A stretch of DNA of 64,000 bases from Paenibacillus andongensis (GCF_025369935.1 NZ_CP104467.1:6145001-6209000); one strand, 5' to 3'; numbered from the stretch's first letter, positions 53,682 to 63,041 are shown. Notes: generated by a model not told the origin, from the letters alone. Program-made: numbers and translations.

Positions 53682-55616
53682 TTAAAGCTTCTTGCTTATT
53701 TCCTCGTTAATCATGCCAATGACTTGTTCAATCGGATGGGTACCTAGATCCCCTTGACCACGTTTTCGAATAGATAAGCTTTCGCTCTTCACTTCGTTTT
53801 CACCGACAACTAGCATATAAGGAATTTTCTCCAACTGCGCTTCTCTAATCTTATAACCCAACTTCTCATTGCGATTATCTGCTTCAACACGAATACCAGC
53901 TTCGCGTAGACGCTCAGTCACGAGATTCGAGAATTCTTCGAATGCCGGAGACACCGGAATGACCTTGGCTTGGATAGGCATTAACCAAGTTGGCAGCGCA
54001 CCAGCGAAATTCTCAAGCAAGAAGGCTGTCATACGCTCCATAGTACTGATAATCCCTCTGTGAATAACGACTGGACGATGTTTTTGACCATCTTCGCCTG
54101 TGTATTCAAGCTGGAAGCGTTCTGGGAGCAAGAAATCAATTTGCGCTGTTGAAAGTGTTTCTTCTTTCTTGAGTGCTGTTTTGATTTGAACGTCAAGTTT
54201 AGGACCATAGAAGGCAGCTTCACCCTCAGCCTCGTAGAAAGGAAGCCCTAACTCTTCTACAACTTCACGCAGCATGCGTTGGGAAGTTTCCCACATTTGA
54301 TCATCTTGGAAATACTTTTCAGTATCCTTAGGATCCCGATAGGAGAGACGGAAACGGTAGTCTGTAATTCCGAAATCCGCATAAACCTGACGAATCAAGT
54401 TCACAACGCGGGAGAACTCTTCTTTAATTTGATCCAAACGACAGAAAATATGAGCGTCATTCAGTGTCATGGCACGAACACGGTGTAGACCTGTTAAAGC
54501 TCCTGACATTTCATAACGGTGCATAGTGCCAAGCTCAGCAATTCGAATCGGCAGATCACGGTAGCTGCGCATATCGCTTTTATAAACCATCATGTGATGC
54601 GGACAGTTCATTGGACGTAGAACAAGCTCTTCGTTGTCCATCACCATTTTCGGGAACATATCCTCGCTGTAATGATCCCAGTGACCAGATGTTTTGTACA
54701 ACTCAACATTAGCGAGAACTGGCGTGTAAACGTGTTGGTAACCCAAACGCTCTTCCAGGTCGACAATATAACGTTCCATTGTACGTCTTAATTTAGCACC
54801 GTTTGGCAGCCAAAGCGGCAATCCTTGCCCAACCTCGCGTGAAAAAGCAAACATTTTAAGCTCTTTGCCCAACTTACGGTGATCACGTTTCTTCGCCTCT
54901 TCCAATAGATGCAAATGCTCATCCAACTGCGCTTTCTTAGGGAAAGCAGTGCCGTAAATACGCTGCAGCATTTTGTTCTTCGCATCTCCGCGCCAGTAAG
55001 CACCGGCAACGCTCAATAATTTGAATGCTTTGATTCGGCCTGTTGATGGAAGATGCGGCCCGCGGCATAAATCAAAGAATTCACCTTGGTCATAGATCGT
55101 TAGTACCGAGTCTTCCGGCAGGTCACGAATCAATTCCAGCTTAAACGGATCTTCCATTTCAGTGAAAATGCGAATCGCTTCCTCACGGGAAACAACACGG
55201 CGAGTAATCGCCAAATTCTCACCTGAAATACGCTCCATTTCCTTCTCGATTTTCACCAAATCTTCAGGATTAAGCGGTGTTTCCAAATCGATATCATAGT
55301 AAAATCCGTCTTCAATGACAGGTCCAATCCCTAATTTAACAGCTTTCTCACCATAAATACGTTTAATCGCCTGAGCCATCAAATGCGCTGTGCTGTGACG
55401 ATACATCTCTAATCCCGCTTCACTATCGAGTGTTAGAATTTCTACGTCTGCATCATTTTCCAGAGAGAACGACAGATCCACGGATTTCCCGTTAACTTTG
55501 CCGCCAATCGCATTTTTCTTCAGTCCGGATGAAATGGATTCCGCCACTTGTTCAATGGTCGTCCCAACCGCGTACTCTCTAACCGCGCCATCTGGTAATT
55601 TCACTTGTACAACCAT
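53682..55616 (-). CDS. thrS: threonyl-tRNA synthetase
   Basis: A 644-residue class II synthetase: N-terminal TGS domain ([17 protein letters not shown]), editing domain with [20 protein letters not shown], catalytic core with the zinc-binding [12 protein letters not shown], class II motifs [37 protein letters not shown] and [16 protein letters not shown], and a C-terminal anticodon-binding domain. ATG at 55616 with AGGAGG 8 nt upstream. The frame is open 65 codons further, but only because the 36-nt leader repeat lacks stops. Controlled by the T-box upstream. Confidence 0.96.
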   Translation of the reverse strand: MVVQVKLPDGAVREYAVGTTIEQVAESISSGLKKNAIGGKVNGKSVDLSFSLENDADVEILTLDSEAGLEMYRHSTAHLMAQAIKRIYGEKAVKLGIGPVIEDGFYYDIDLETPLNPEDLVKIEKEMERISGENLAITRRVVSREEAIRIFTEMEDPFKLELIRDLPEDSVLTIYDQGEFFDLCRGPHLPSTGRIKAFKLLSVAGAYWRGDAKNKMLQRIYGTAFPKKAQLDEHLHLLEEAKKRDHRKLGKELKMFAFSREVGQGLPLWLPNGAKLRRTMERYIVDLEERLGYQHVYTPVLANVELYKTSGHWDHYSEDMFPKMVMDNEELVLRPMNCPHHMMVYKSDMRSYRDLPIRIAELGTMHRYEMSGALTGLHRVRAMTLNDAHIFCRLDQIKEEFSRVVNLIRQVYADFGITDYRFRLSYRDPKDTEKYFQDDQMWETSQRMLREVVEELGLPFYEAEGEAAFYGPKLDVQIKTALKKEETLSTAQIDFLLPERFQLEYTGEDGQKHRPVVIHRGIISTMERMTAFLLENFAGALPTWLMPIQAKVIPVSPAFEEFSNLVTERLREAGIRVEADNRNEKLGYKIREAQLEKIPYMLVVGENEVKSESLSIRKRGQGDLGTHPIEQVIGMINEEISKKL

Positions 55617-55633
55617 GTTTGTTCCTCCTAATA

Positions 55634-55735
55634 TAGGGATCTTTGAGCGTAGCTCAAAGTCTCTCCGCTTTGGGATCTTTGAGCACAACTCAAAGTCTCT
55701 CCGCTTTGGGATCTTTGAGCGTAGCTCAAAGTCCG
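55634..55735 (-). repeat. 36-nt tandem repeat in the thrS leader, about 2.8 copies
   Basis: Three copies of the CTTTGAGC-N2-3-GCTCAAAG hairpin are linked by GATCCCAAAGCGGAGAG spacers with a strict 36-nt period. They lie between the T-box terminator and the SD. The copy nearest the gene is followed by CTATATTAGGAGG, matching copy A at 12292. The middle copy has a mutated arm (ACTTTGAG-TTGT-GCTCAAAG). There are no unique spacers, so this is not a CRISPR. Confidence 0.88.
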
Positions 55736-55744
55736 ATTTTAGTA

Positions 55745-56040
55745 CATTTTTGAACGCAAAAAAGCACACTGCATCCCATAAGGGACGAGTGCGCTCAGCT
55801 CGTGGTTCCACCCTAGTTCGATTCGCTGCATGCCCATAGGGGTAAGGCGAATCCTCATCAGCATTCGGTAACGGGAATGATTCCGGTATTGTATACTAAC
55901 GATCCTGCTAGTCAGGTCGAATTCCACAATACGGCTACAAAGGGGTAAACGATCTGAATAGCTGAAGGAGATTGCAGCCTAGTCTCCTCTCTCTGAGCAG
56001 TTCTTGCAGAAAGTTCATGTCTTTGATAGTAACGCCTTCG
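55745..56040 (-). ncRNA. T-box riboswitch of thrS
   Basis: The reverse-strand leader contains the T-box core AGGGTGGAACCACG (55801-55814), a stem I with the AGAGAG-type motif near its 5' end, and the intrinsic terminator just before 55758. Uncharged tRNA-Thr pairing to the core should stabilise the antiterminator and allow thrS transcription. I could not assign the specifier codon with confidence. Confidence 0.88.
55758..55795 (-). terminator. T-box-controlled terminator
   Basis: GCGCACT..TCCC / GGGA..AGTGTGC stem and six T residues, directly downstream of the T-box core with which it competes for pairing. Confidence 0.88.
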
Positions 56041-56046
56041 ATCCCT

Positions 56047-56075
56047 ATTATAATTGCCTCCATGCTCAAGGTCAA
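56047..56075 (-). promoter_or_regulatory. thrS promoter
   Basis: TTGACC (56070-56075), a 17-nt spacer, and perfect TATAAT (56047-56052) on the reverse strand. The -35 overlaps the ytxC stop codon. The predicted transcript starts near 56040, just before the T-box stem I. Confidence 0.85.
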
Positions 56076-57013
56076 GGGGACAGTTGATCTTGTTTCTTGG
56101 CTTCACCCAAGAAGATGTCACAAGTCCGGCAATAAGAACAGACCGTTGTTCGATCTTCAAATATTTGTCTAATCGTCTTGATGATCGTTAATTCGGGATC
56201 TCGCGTATGGATGTAGATATTTGCCGGAGATACCGTAATGAGTGTGCTGACAATCATGTCCTCGAAATTAATATCTTTTTCAAGCACTTCTAACTTAAAG
56301 GTTGTATCGAATTCATTCGCGTCTATGAGTTCAAGCTGATCATTCAGGATGACAAACTCATGCCCGCCTTTATGTATAAGATGAGCAACAGGGATCTTAG
56401 CTTCCTGAATATATACAAAGTACTGCAATAGTGATATAAATTCCTGATACTGGCGATCCATCATAAATTCATCAATGGCATACTCAGCTATCTCTCGAAG
56501 CTCTTCGGTATAATCCTGTAAGCGAAATTTGAGGAAGCCATCCAAGCTTAGCCGAGGGGATTCCTCCAGAGACTGTGTGAGCTGCTCCGTTAACATTTGT
56601 TTGCGGCGAAGTTTTGCTGAGCTGCCATTCAAAATAGGCAATTCCTCAATTACAGTTTCCACACACATGGATTGCTTACAGTACCCTTCTATGGCTTCCA
56701 AATCGTCTATGGCTTCATATTTAAATTCTTTAACAATCAAAGCACGCAAAATAAGCAGCTCTTTCTCTGCGATGATATGATCAGCCAATACGCCAGCTAG
56801 TCCATCCCTTACTTCCTTATGAATGGAAGATATTTCACTTTCCTTCATCCTCACTTCTATTCGAATGTAAGCATGTGTTTCATGTAAATCAAATGGGACA
56901 GTTACTCCACTTTCAGCGATATGTAAAAGCTTCAGCTCACGTTCTATCTGAGCGCTTAGCGAACGTACATAGGCCTCATCGGCATTCATGACAACAATGG
57001 CAAACAGTTCCAT
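56072..57013 (-). CDS. ytxC: YtxC-like sporulation-associated protein
   Basis: A 313-residue, largely helical protein of the YtxC family (putative sporulation protein), encoded just upstream of thrS as in Bacillus. Visible family stretches are DGFLKFRLQDYTEELREIAEYAIDEFMMDRQYQEFISLLQYFVYIQE and HLIHKGGHEFVILNDQ. No signal sequence or membrane helix. Biochemical role unknown. The C-terminal end carries CSYCRTCDIFLG, a Cys-rich patch. The thrS promoter starts within its stop codon. Confidence 0.88.
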   Translation of the reverse strand: MELFAIVVMNADEAYVRSLSAQIERELKLLHIAESGVTVPFDLHETHAYIRIEVRMKESEISSIHKEVRDGLAGVLADHIIAEKELLILRALIVKEFKYEAIDDLEAIEGYCKQSMCVETVIEELPILNGSSAKLRRKQMLTEQLTQSLEESPRLSLDGFLKFRLQDYTEELREIAEYAIDEFMMDRQYQEFISLLQYFVYIQEAKIPVAHLIHKGGHEFVILNDQLELIDANEFDTTFKLEVLEKDINFEDMIVSTLITVSPANIYIHTRDPELTIIKTIRQIFEDRTTVCSYCRTCDIFLGEAKKQDQLSP

Positions 57014-57171
57014 AGGCTAACTCCTTTCATCAATACATCCTCCTCCTAAGAGTATATGGTCGATAGGAATCAGATATACAACGAACAATTTGCCATTTCC
57101 ATTCTTCATTTTTTTGTCAAATCTATTGGTTTATCCATTCTTTTTATTTGTAAAAGCTTCTATCTGTAAAG

Positions 57172-57199
57172 AAAAAGCCTCCAAATTGGAGGCTTTTTT
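57172..57199. terminator. bidirectional terminator
   Basis: AAAAAGCCTCC / GGAGGCTTTTTT stem with a 5-nt AT loop, T-runs on both strands. It follows the 35-residue peptide gene at 57207. Confidence 0.88.
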
Positions 57200-57206
57200 G
57201 TAGTTA

Positions 57207-57314
57207 TTATCCTAAGTATGATTCAAAAATACTTTTGACAAGCAAGAATGGAAGTGCACCAATTGAGACAAAAGCATAAAAAAATCCTTGAAGAAAATTT
57301 TTGAATAATTTCAC
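57207..57314 (-). CDS. 35-residue hydrophobic peptide
   Basis: A small ORF with GTG start: MKLFKNFLQGFFYAF, then VSIGALPFLLVKSIFESYLG. One hydrophobic segment follows a basic N-terminus, so it may be a membrane peptide. GGAAGTGA lies 5 nt before the GTG, and a strong terminator follows within 10 nt, which supports a real gene. No family recognised; the promoter is not clear. Confidence 0.55.
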   Translation of the reverse strand: MKLFKNFLQGFFYAFVSIGALPFLLVKSIFESYLG

Positions 57315-57443
57315 AAGAATCACTTCCCATCTTTTTTGTCTAAATTGTGAACTAATTCAATTATACTCTTTTTTCAAAAACAAACATGAAAATTACATTA
57401 ATTTTTTCACAACTTGTCCAAGTAAATGCATGTGCATTTAAAA

Positions 57444-57470
57444 CAAAAGAGAGCAGCCGTAGCTGCTCTC
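57444..57470 (-). terminator. terminator of mqnC
   Basis: A 9-bp stem GAGAGCAGC / GCTGCTCTC with a CGTA loop, followed by TTTTGTTTT on the reverse strand. Confidence 0.88.
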
Positions 57471-57484
57471 CAAATGACATTCGT

Positions 57485-58621
57485 TTAGTTTTGCATCACG
57501 AAATCTTTATCAATAACGAGCGACTCATCGTCAAACACTCGCAATGTTTGATACTTCGTATTGCGCTGTGCTGGAATTTTCCCTGCTTCGCGAATGATTT
57601 GCAGCGTGGAGTTAACGTTGACCTTGTGTGTCGTACCCGCCGCGGAGACCACGTTCTCCTCAATCATCGTACTTCCAAAGTCGTTACAGCCATAGCTTAG
57701 CGTTTGCTTGCCCACTTCAGGTCCCATCGTCACCCACGACGATTGGAAGTTAGGAATGTTATCCAGCATAATTCGGCTAATAGCCAACGTCTTCAAATAC
57801 TCTTCAGGCGTGACTTTCTCAGCCTTCATGTTCGTATTATCCGGTTGGAATGTCCACGGAATAAAAGCGAGGAAGCCTGGTGTATTGAGCTTCTGGAACA
57901 GGACATCATCTTGCGCATCACGGATACGCAGCATATGAAGCGCACGTTCTTCCATGGATTCGCCAAAACCGATAACCATAGTACCTGTCGTATGCATTCC
58001 AATTTTATGAGCGGTTTGCATAACGTCCATCCAATCGCGCCATGAACCTTTTAGCTTACTAATTTTGCGTCTAGTGCGATCATCTAGAATTTCTGCACCG
58101 CCACCTGGCAAAGAATCGAGTCCAGCTTCGTGCAATTGACGAACGACTTCCTCGAGAGATAAACCGTCCGAAACATCCTTCATTTTCATAATTTCAGCCG
58201 GTGAGAAAGAATGCATTGTAATGTCAAAACGTTTCTTAATTTCTCTAAGGATATTCGTGTAATAGCTGAATGGAAGATTCGGATTCGTGCCGCCCTGCAT
58301 AAGGATTTCGGTCCCATCTACATCCAGCGTCTCTTGGATCTTCTGGAAGATGGTTTCATCCGGCAATACATAACCTTCTGATGAACCCGGTGGACGGTAA
58401 AACGCACAAAATCTGCAATAAACGTCACAAATATTCGTATAGTTAATATTCCGCCCAATGACGAATGTCGTTATGGGATCGGGATGCCATTTCTTCATTA
58501 TCTGATTGGCGGTGTCGCCAATCTTCTCTATTTGATCGGATTCGAACAGCGTAATACATTCCTCTACATCAATTCGTCCGCCTGACTGTGCTTTATTTAA
58601 GATGCGATCAATCGGTTTCAT
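57485..58621 (-). CDS. mqnC: cyclic dehypoxanthine futalosine synthase
   Basis: A 378-residue radical SAM enzyme. The cluster-binding CxxxCxxC is Cys65-Cys69-Cys72 in NICDVYCRFCAFYR, then QGGTNPNLPFSYY, SLPGGGAEILDDRTRR and GFGESMEERALHML. It makes cyclic dehypoxanthinylfutalosine in the futalosine route to menaquinone, a pathway B. subtilis lacks but paenibacilli use. No other mqn gene is in the window. Terminator at 57444-57470. Confidence 0.95.
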   Translation of the reverse strand: MKPIDRILNKAQSGGRIDVEECITLFESDQIEKIGDTANQIMKKWHPDPITTFVIGRNINYTNICDVYCRFCAFYRPPGSSEGYVLPDETIFQKIQETLDVDGTEILMQGGTNPNLPFSYYTNILREIKKRFDITMHSFSPAEIMKMKDVSDGLSLEEVVRQLHEAGLDSLPGGGAEILDDRTRRKISKLKGSWRDWMDVMQTAHKIGMHTTGTMVIGFGESMEERALHMLRIRDAQDDVLFQKLNTPGFLAFIPWTFQPDNTNMKAEKVTPEEYLKTLAISRIMLDNIPNFQSSWVTMGPEVGKQTLSYGCNDFGSTMIEENVVSAAGTTHKVNVNSTLQIIREAGKIPAQRNTKYQTLRVFDDESLVIDKDFVMQN

Positions 58622-58681
58622 AGCTACTCACTCCTTTACTTTCTGAAAGCTTGTATCCACTCATCGTACCATATTCATGCC

Positions 58682-58707
58682 AAAAAAGCAGCAATATGCT
58701 GCTTTTA
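58682..58707 (-). terminator. terminator of the metA-metI-metC operon
   Basis: AAAAGCAGC-AATAT-GCTGCTTTT stem with TTTTTT on the reverse strand, 50 nt after the metC stop. Confidence 0.85.
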
Positions 58708-58757
58708 CCAAGGTGTATGCCATTTGAAATATGACTAATTTTCGAATTCATGGAGGT

Positions 58758-59930
58758 CTAACCGCGAAGGGCTTGTTCCAAATCTTCAATAATGTCTTCG
58801 ATATCTTCAAGCCCTACCGAATAGCGCACAAGACCGTCCGTAATGCCGCGCAGTAAGCGAACTTCCTTCGGCATCGAGGCATGTGACATCATAGCCGGAT
58901 AGGATAAGATACTCTCCACTGCGCCCAAGCTTACCGCAACAAGTGGAATACGTACTTTGCTTAATAGCTTTTTCGCTTTCTCGCCGGATCCAACATCGAA
59001 CGAAACAACCGCTCCATAGCCTAAAGACTGCTTTTCATGAGCTTCTCTACGAGGGTGGTTTGGAAGTCCAGGGTAGTAAACAACATCAATATCAGGCTGC
59101 TCTGAAAGCCAATTTGCCAATCTACGGGCACTAGTTTCGGACATTTCCATACGAGCTCGCAAGGTCTTCATCCCACGGATCAACAGCCAAGAATCTTGAA
59201 TGCCGAGCACATTCCCCATGCCATTCTGGATTTGTTTCATTCTGCGACCTAAATTGTCATTAGCAACTACAGCTAGCCCAGCAAGAACGTCACTGTGTCC
59301 GCCGAGGAACTTTGTTGCGCTATGCAGCACAATATCGATACCCAGCTCGATTGGCCGCTGATGGTAAGGGGTCATGAACGTATTATCCAGCATCGTAAGC
59401 AAATCGTGCTCTTTAGCAAAAGTAGCAACTTCGGCGATGTCTGTAATTCGGAGTGTCGGATTCGAAGGTGTCTCGATAAATACGGCTCTTGTGTTAGATC
59501 GCAGCGCTGCACGTACTTGGCTTATATCGGTCATATCAACGAATGTTGACTCAACACCCATACGATTCATAATCGTTGTCAGCAGGCGATAAGTACCACC
59601 ATAAACATCTTCGGTACAAATAACATGATCACCCTGCGACAACAGCATGAAAGCTGATGAAATAGCCGCCATACCTGAGGCGAAAGCGAAGCCGCGTGTA
59701 CCGCCTTCGAGTAATGCAATGTAGTCTTCCAAAGCTTGTCGGGTTGGATTACCAGAACGCGTATAGTCATACTCTGGCGAGACTTCTAAGTCGGCTTGAT
59801 GAAAGGTCGAGGCTTGATACAGAGGCACACTGGATGCCCCTGTCGCTTCATCGATCTCTCCACCGAAATGAATGAGCTTCGTTGCGAATTTGCCATGCGG
59901 CTTACGTTTATCATCTTGTGGATGGCTCAT
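58758..59930 (-). CDS. metC: cystathionine beta-lyase (Cys/Met PLP-dependent family)
   Basis: A 390-residue PLP enzyme. Features: YDYTRSGNPTRQALE, ASGMAAISSAFMLLSQGDHVICTEDVYGGTYRL, VFIETPSNPTLRITD, and the Schiff-base Lys in VLHSATKFLGGHSDVLAG. Together with the adjacent MetI-like protein it fits the metI-metC pair, converting O-acylhomoserine plus cysteine through cystathionine to homocysteine. The overlap TAATG with metI indicates coupling. A gamma-lyase activity cannot be excluded from sequence. Confidence 0.9.
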   Translation of the reverse strand: MSHPQDDKRKPHGKFATKLIHFGGEIDEATGASSVPLYQASTFHQADLEVSPEYDYTRSGNPTRQALEDYIALLEGGTRGFAFASGMAAISSAFMLLSQGDHVICTEDVYGGTYRLLTTIMNRMGVESTFVDMTDISQVRAALRSNTRAVFIETPSNPTLRITDIAEVATFAKEHDLLTMLDNTFMTPYHQRPIELGIDIVLHSATKFLGGHSDVLAGLAVVANDNLGRRMKQIQNGMGNVLGIQDSWLLIRGMKTLRARMEMSETSARRLANWLSEQPDIDVVYYPGLPNHPRREAHEKQSLGYGAVVSFDVGSGEKAKKLLSKVRIPLVAVSLGAVESILSYPAMMSHASMPKEVRLLRGITDGLVRYSVGLEDIEDIIEDLEQALRG

Positions 59931-61099
59931 TACAGCGAATCTCCTTCCAATTCGGCTTGCGCCTTGCTGAGGGCATTCGAAAGATCCGCGATCAGATCAT
60001 CAATATGCTCGATGCCAACAGAGAAGCGTAAAAGACGGTCATCTACACCGATTTGTTGACGAATTTCGAGTGGAATATCTGCATGTGTTTGCACAGCCGG
60101 ATAGGTCATAAGTGATTCGACACCGCCTAAGCTTTCCGCGAAAGCAATGAGCTGGATGTGACGAAGAATCGGTTCAATCAGTCTCGCATCCGTTACTTTA
60201 AAAGAGAAAATGCCCGTGTTTCCACTCGACTGCTTATTTTGAATTTCATAACCAGGGTGTGTTTCAAGTGCTGGGTAGTAAACTTCACCGATCAGCGGGT
60301 GTTCCAATAAGAACTTCGCGATGGCCGTTGCATTCTGCTCATGACGCTCCATACGAAGCGCAAGCGTCTTCATTCCCCTCATAAGGAGCCAGCTATCTTG
60401 CGGTCCAAGCACAGCACCAATGGAATTGTGCAGGAAAGCCATCTGCTCTGAGAGTTCTTTGCCCTTGGTCACGATGAGACCAGCGAGTACGTCATTATGA
60501 CCGCCGAGGTACTTGGTTGCGCTATGAATGACGATATCAGCACCAAGCTCAATAGGGCGTTGAAGATATGGTGTTAACAACGTGTTATCGACAATTGATA
60601 CGATACCCTTCTTACGAGCCCATGTACACACAAGTTCAAGGTCTGTAATCATCATCAGCGGATTCGTCGGTGTCTCAATGACAAGCCCTTTGGTATTCGG
60701 CTGGTACGCCGCTTCCAGCCCATCTAAATCATTCGTATCAACATACGTAGCGGTCACACCGAAGCGCGACATGATTTTCTCAAGCAGACGATACGTACCG
60801 CCATATAAATCCAAGGAAACAATCAGATGATCTCCTTGGCTGAAATAAGCGAATATGGTTTGCAGCGCAGCCATTCCTGAGGAACAAGCAAAGCCTGCAT
60901 CTCCTGACTCTAGTTGAGCAATAGCATCCTCGAGCACCTTGCGAGTCGGGCTTTTGGTACGTGCATAGTCGAATCCTGTACTTTGCCCAAGCTTCGGATG
61001 ACGGAAAGCAGTAGCTTGGTAGACTGGGAAGCTGATAGCTCCAGTAACGGGTTCTTGAATAGAGCCAATTTGGGCGAGACGACTTTCGATTTTCAACAA
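59930..61099 (-). CDS. metI: cystathionine gamma-synthase / O-acylhomoserine thiolyase
   Basis: A 389-residue PLP enzyme, a paralogue of the next gene: FDYARTKSPTRKVLE, CSSGMAALQTIFAYFSQGDHLIVSLDLYGGTYRL, VIETPTNPLMMITD, and the Schiff-base Lys in VIHSATKYLGGHNDVLAG. MetI of Bacillus joins O-acetylhomoserine with cysteine or sulfide. It lies 34 nt after metA and shares one base with metC. Under S-box control from the riboswitch ahead of metA. Confidence 0.9.
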   Translation of the reverse strand: MLKIESRLAQIGSIQEPVTGAISFPVYQATAFRHPKLGQSTGFDYARTKSPTRKVLEDAIAQLESGDAGFACSSGMAALQTIFAYFSQGDHLIVSLDLYGGTYRLLEKIMSRFGVTATYVDTNDLDGLEAAYQPNTKGLVIETPTNPLMMITDLELVCTWARKKGIVSIVDNTLLTPYLQRPIELGADIVIHSATKYLGGHNDVLAGLIVTKGKELSEQMAFLHNSIGAVLGPQDSWLLMRGMKTLALRMERHEQNATAIAKFLLEHPLIGEVYYPALETHPGYEIQNKQSSGNTGIFSFKVTDARLIEPILRHIQLIAFAESLGGVESLMTYPAVQTHADIPLEIRQQIGVDDRLLRFSVGIEHIDDLIADLSNALSKAQAELEGDSL

Positions 61100-61133
61100 A
61101 GGGAGTTCCTCCTTAAGGGTATATGGGTTCGAA

Positions 61134-62078
61134 TTACAATTGCGAGCTTGCCAAGCTTTCGTTGATGTTCGTGTTCAGTTCAAAAGGCGTTTCTTGATAG
61201 ACATAGTAATTCAACCAATTGGAGAAAAGCAGGTTCGCATGAGCTCTCCAAGTATTATAAGGCTGTCTGCTCGGATCATTATTCGGGTAATAATTTTTAG
61301 GAATATCGATGGAAAGCCCTTTACTGACATCCCGATCGTATTCCCATTTCAATGAACAAGCATCATATTCCGAATGTCCGGTTACGAAAATATGCTTTCC
61401 ATCTCGCGTTGCGGCGATATAAACACCGGATTCTTCAGATTCCGATAAAATCTCCAAATCCGGACATTGCTCAATGTCTTCACGACGAATATCCGTATGA
61501 CGCGACTGCGGTACATAAAAGACTTCATCAAAGCCGCGCAGCAGCTTTGTATTCGGTACCTGAACGGTATGAGGAAATACACCGAACATCTTAGTATCGA
61601 GCGCAAACTTTCGCACACCGAAATGATGATATAAGCCCGCTTGAGCTGCCCAGCAAATATGCAGAGTAGAAGTGACGTTATGCTTACTCCAATTCAGGAT
61701 TTGCGTCAATTCCTCCCAGTAATTCACATCTTCAAACTCCATCTGTTCAACAGGAGCCCCCGTGATAATCATACCATCCAGCTTTTCATCTTTAATATCG
61801 TCAAATGTTTTATAAAACATTTCCAAATGCTCAACGGAAGTGTTCTTAGAAGTATGAGTTTTAGGATGCAGAAGCACGAATTCCACCTGCAATGGCGTAT
61901 TCCCGATTAAGCGCAACAGCTGCGTCTCCGTCGTTTCTTTCGTTGGCATCAAATTCAATAATGCAATTCGAAGTGGACGTATATCCTGGTGATACGCGAC
62001 AGATTCGTCCATGGTGAAGATGTTCTCTTGGTTTAAAATTTCTTTGGCAGGCAGGTTGTCAGGAATCTTGATCGGCAT
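61134..62078 (-). CDS. metA: homoserine O-acyltransferase (MetA)
   Basis: A 314-residue enzyme that activates homoserine in methionine synthesis. Motifs: [15 protein letters not shown], the catalytic Cys in [35 protein letters not shown] and [19 protein letters not shown]. Firmicute MetA generally uses acetyl-CoA, so acetyl rather than succinyl transfer is likely but not provable here. ATG at 62078 with AGGAGTG upstream. First gene of the S-box operon. Confidence 0.94.
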   Translation of the reverse strand: MPIKIPDNLPAKEILNQENIFTMDESVAYHQDIRPLRIALLNLMPTKETTETQLLRLIGNTPLQVEFVLLHPKTHTSKNTSVEHLEMFYKTFDDIKDEKLDGMIITGAPVEQMEFEDVNYWEELTQILNWSKHNVTSTLHICWAAQAGLYHHFGVRKFALDTKMFGVFPHTVQVPNTKLLRGFDEVFYVPQSRHTDIRREDIEQCPDLEILSESEESGVYIAATRDGKHIFVTGHSEYDACSLKWEYDRDVSKGLSIDIPKNYYPNNDPSRQPYNTWRAHANLLFSNWLNYYVYQETPFELNTNINESLASSQL

Positions 62079-62121
62079 CCTGTTCACTCCTCTTCATAAG
62101 TTTTAAATGGGTATTAAACGC

Positions 62122-62156
62122 AAAAATGACCTTCTCTGGAATCAGAGAAAGGCCAT
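62122..62156 (-). terminator. S-box-controlled terminator
   Basis: GGCCTTTCTCTG / CAGAGAAGGTC stem followed by TTTTTG on the reverse strand, just downstream of the SAM aptamer and before metA. It should form when SAM is bound. Confidence 0.88.
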
Positions 62157-62181
62157 GGAAAATCAAAGTCAATGTCCTTCT

Positions 62182-62307
62182 CTTATCTCCCAGATTCGCT
62201 TTAATCAGCGTTTCCGCAAGAATTAGCACCGTGCATCCCTTTGCTTGCAAAGGTTTGTCGGTTGCCGGGTGTCATAGGGCTAGTCCCTCCACCTACTCTT
62301 GATAAGA
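62182..62307 (-). ncRNA. SAM-I (S-box) riboswitch of metA-metI-metC
   Basis: The reverse strand carries the conserved S-box pieces: CTTATCAAGAG (P1 and K-turn start), GGTGGAGGGACT, GCCCTATGA, ACCCGGCAACC, GGTGCTAATTC and the closing GAGATAAG. Terminator downstream at 62122-62156. High SAM should stop transcription of the methionine operon. Confidence 0.96.
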
Positions 62308-62332
62308 AAATGTAACGTATGCGATTAAAATT

Positions 62333-62360
62333 ATCATACTATAAATTCAACCAAAGTCAA
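62333..62360 (-). promoter_or_regulatory. metA operon promoter
   Basis: TTGACT (62355-62360), a 16-nt spacer and TATGAT (62333-62338) on the reverse strand, about 25 nt upstream of the S-box start. Confidence 0.75.
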
Positions 62361-62430
62361 GGCATGAAATGATTGTCTAGAGAAGTTAGAGCAAAGAAAT
62401 TGCATCGGTCTGTCCACTTACAATAAAATC

Positions 62431-62445
62431 GATACAAAATGTATC
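62431..62445. promoter_or_regulatory. 15-bp palindrome upstream of the small hypothetical gene
   Basis: GATACA-AAA-TGTATC, perfect 6-bp arms, lies about 110 nt upstream of the gene at 62555. It is a possible operator for an unknown repressor; no consensus matched. Confidence 0.35.
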
Positions 62446-62554
62446 AAACTAATATGTTTAAGCAATCATAAAAACGGGTTATATGATATTAAACCATTAA
62501 AACAATCATATACATAACAACATTCTATTGATAAACCATGAAAAGAGGTCACCT

Positions 62555-62782
62555 ATGTCAACCCAAACGATCGACAGCTTCTCCGCTTTTGCTTCATTGA
62601 ATCGCTTTTTCGCCCTCATTGAAACCACAAAACCAACCATACAACAAGCTGAGGATGCCGCAGCCCTGTTATGCCGTATCTACGGTGCTAACAGTGAAGA
62701 AGAACTGCTGCAGCGTGGTGATCCTGAATTAATTGAGATTTACAAAGAAATTAAAAACAAAATTTTGAAAGCCGCCATGTAG
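62555..62782 (+). CDS. hypothetical protein
   Basis: A 75-residue soluble, probably all-helical acidic protein: FSAFASLNRFFALIETTKPT, then EDAAALLCRIYGANSEEELLQRGDPELIEIYKEIKNKILKAAM. I do not recognise it. AGAGGTCACC is placed 4 nt before the ATG (an in-frame ATG at 62528 has no SD). Its stop lies in a terminator that begins at 62770. Nothing in its surroundings suggests a role. Confidence 0.65.
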   Translation: MSTQTIDSFSAFASLNRFFALIETTKPTIQQAEDAAALLCRIYGANSEEELLQRGDPELIEIYKEIKNKILKAAM

Positions 62783-62801
62783 TCATGGTGGCTATTTTTT
62801 T
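62770..62801 (+). terminator. terminator of the small hypothetical gene
   Basis: AGCCGCCATG-TAGT-CATGGTGGCT stem and seven T residues; the stop codon TAG lies in the loop. Confidence 0.88.
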
Positions 62802-62873
62802 GACACCGCCTCCGTGTTATTTCCATACATTATCTAAACGACACTTTACCCAATTTCTGCAAACTTTTATGGC

Positions 62874-62902
62874 TTGAAACGTAATATATGAAGGGTTATA
62901 CT
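62874..62902 (+). promoter_or_regulatory. corA promoter
   Basis: TTGAAA (62874-62879), a 17-nt spacer and TATACT (62897-62902). The predicted start near 62909 gives a 176-nt leader before corA. Confidence 0.78.
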
Positions 62903-62942
62903 AGACAAGTATTCGACACGGACGAAAAAGGAGGGCATACGT

Positions 62943-63041
62943 TTGGACGGAGAACCGAGGAGTAGAACCTGCAAGGATCTTGAACAATTTAATAGTGTAG
63001 GAATGCAGTCGGTTATTCCTTCATCCGGAGCCTTGCTCTAA
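62943..63041 (+). CDS. 32-codon upstream ORF in the corA leader
   Basis: A TTG-initiated ORF, reading MDGEPRSRTCKDLEQF then NSVGMQSVIPSSGALL, with a strong SD (AGGAGGG at 62929-62935) exactly 7 nt from the start, ending 43 nt before the corA ATG. The SD is better placed than at many genes of this window, which is why I regard it as translated. Its codons 20-24 lie in the 5' arm of a long stem. The peptide has no recognised homologue. Confidence 0.6.
   Translation: MDGEPRSRTCKDLEQFNSVGMQSVIPSSGALL

Noticed and set aside
55634-55735. CRISPR array
   Set aside because: The 36-nt units are contiguous with no unique spacers and there are no cas genes.
55617-55811. N-terminal extension of ThrS with [12 protein letters not shown]-type repeats
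   Set aside because: It is the 36-nt leader repeat read through; the true start at 55616 has AGGAGG and gives the family length, and the extension overlaps the T-box core and terminator.
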